DNA of 5,281 bases. Source: Patescibacteria group bacterium. Lineage in GTDB: Bacteria; Patescibacteriota; Gracilibacteria; Peribacterales; Peribacteraceae. Under the pieces are notes generated by a model. The model did not search any database and was not told the origin of the DNA. It worked only from the letters and a program-made list of their open reading frames with translations. The DNA lies in assembly GCA_018818235.1 (NCBI GenBank), contig JAHISE010000052.1:1-5281 (forward strand). The letters run 5' to 3'. The position numbers and the translations under genes were made by a program. The first letter of the stretch is position 1. The number at the start of each line of letters is the position of its first letter. Shown piece after piece: positions 4,565 to 5,281 of this stretch.

Positions 4565-5281
4565 CTATAGATAGCTCTCAACATTAATATCTCCAATAAT
4601 CACTATCACTCCCTCATCAAATCCTTCTTTTTCCAATGCTTTTTTGAGTCCAATCCTCTTAACCACATCTCTGAATCTTCTTACTGCTCCTTCGCTGGAA
4701 AAGTCTATCATTTTTGTAAATTGTTCCAGTCGTTTTCCGGTAACAATGATTGTGTCGTCACTTTGTTTTTCTATTACATATGCTCCCATTTTATCTGATT
4801 CTAAATGAGGTTGAATAACAGGCAGATCATCACTTTCTTTTTTAGCTTCTATAGAGCGATTCCCACGTTCTTTTAGAACCATAGGCAGAAGTCTCTTTGT
4901 TAATCTTTCAGTTTCCATACGTGCAGCGGCAGAGATGCTTAGGAATATTTGAATTCCGAGTTTCTTTAAATCCTCTTCTACTTTCTTTGCGTTTCCTCCA
5001 ATTAAATCTGTCTTGTTAAGTATAACTACTTCTTTTTTGACAGAGAGGGCAGGGGAGTAGGCTTCCAACTCTTTTCTGATAGCTTTGTAATCATCTTCAA
5101 GTTTTTTTGCATTAACTTCGGTACCTTCCAGTGCACGCGAGACATCCAGCATATGAACAAGGATTCCACATCGTTCAATGTGCTTAAGGAATTGATCTCC
5201 CAGACCCTTGCCTTCACTTGCACCTTCTATAAGTCCCGGTACATCACAAACTATGTATGAGCGATCATCAACATTTACAAC
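4565..5281 (-). CDS. obgE: GTPase Obg/CgtA, C-terminal part (N-terminus beyond window edge)
   Basis: The frame is open to the right edge and gives 238 residues of the Obg GTPase, a ribosome-associated regulator of 50S assembly and stress response. In fragment numbering, G3 is DVPG (13-16), followed by the very characteristic LIEGASEGKGLGDQFLKHIE segment (17-36). G4 is NKTD (89-92) and G5 is SISA (115-118). The last ~70 residues form the OCT domain (VTGKRLEQFTKMIDF, then a RRFRDVVKRIGLKKAL helix and a GVIVIIGDI tail). The glycine-rich Obg domain and the G1/G2 motifs lie outside the window. An internal ATG (5150-5152) falls after G3 and is not the true start. The gene ends in TAG at 4565-4567. 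No T-tailed terminator is seen directly downstream. Family identity is very sure; the domain order is normal. Confidence 0.95.
   Translation of the reverse strand, partial: VVNVDDRSYIVCDVPGLIEGASEGKGLGDQFLKHIERCGILVHMLDVSRALEGTEVNAKKLEDDYKAIRKELEAYSPALSVKKEVVILNKTDLIGGNAKKVEEDLKKLGIQIFLSISAAARMETERLTKRLLPMVLKERGNRSIEAKKESDDLPVIQPHLESDKMGAYVIEKQSDDTIIVTGKRLEQFTKMIDFSSEGAVRRFRDVVKRIGLKKALEKEGFDEGVIVIIGDINVESYL

Overview
The window looks like a chromosomal fragment of an uncultivated bacterium. A member of the Candidate Phyla Radiation (Patescibacteria) is a reasonable guess, because the reverse transcriptase (RT) at the left resembles the diversity-generating-retroelement (DGR) type RTs that are common there, and hairpin-rich intergenic repeats of the kind seen here occur in such genomes. 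This is an inference from remembered protein families, not from a search. UGA is used as a stop codon (RT and ABC transporter genes), so the UGA-glycine code of Gracilibacteria/Absconditabacteria is unlikely.

Layout: (1) 9-1058, + strand, a complete stand-alone RT with DGR-class motif 4 (GNLTSQ) and a YTDD active site. Its ATG overlaps the stop of an upstream frame in an ATGA arrangement. (2) 1059-1525, a spacer between convergent genes. It holds a possible broken gene tail on the minus strand (1074-1217) and then a cluster of degenerate inverted and direct repeats (1222-1462). (3) 1526-3301, - strand, a complete ABC exporter half-transporter with fused membrane and ATPase domains. (4) 3443-4084, - strand, a class I SAM-dependent methyltransferase. 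(5) 4302-4505, a GC-rich nested inverted-repeat element inside an AT-rich spacer. (6) 4565-5281, - strand, the C-terminal two thirds of the Obg GTPase, cut by the window edge.

The three minus-strand genes run in the same direction, but the spacers (about 140 and 480 bases) argue against one tight operon. Obg is a housekeeping ribosome-associated GTPase. The methyltransferase and ABC exporter could both serve cell-envelope or export functions, but nothing visible fixes their substrates. The RT is clearly more GC-rich than the methyltransferase region (32/60 G+C in bases 61-120 against 15/60 in bases 3661-3720), consistent with separate origins.

The most interesting points are the DGR-type RT at the left edge, whose template repeat, accessory gene and variable target must lie outside the window if they exist, and two separate intergenic repeat clusters. 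These clusters share palindromes with conserved CACGTC-type arms but different, still self-complementary cores.
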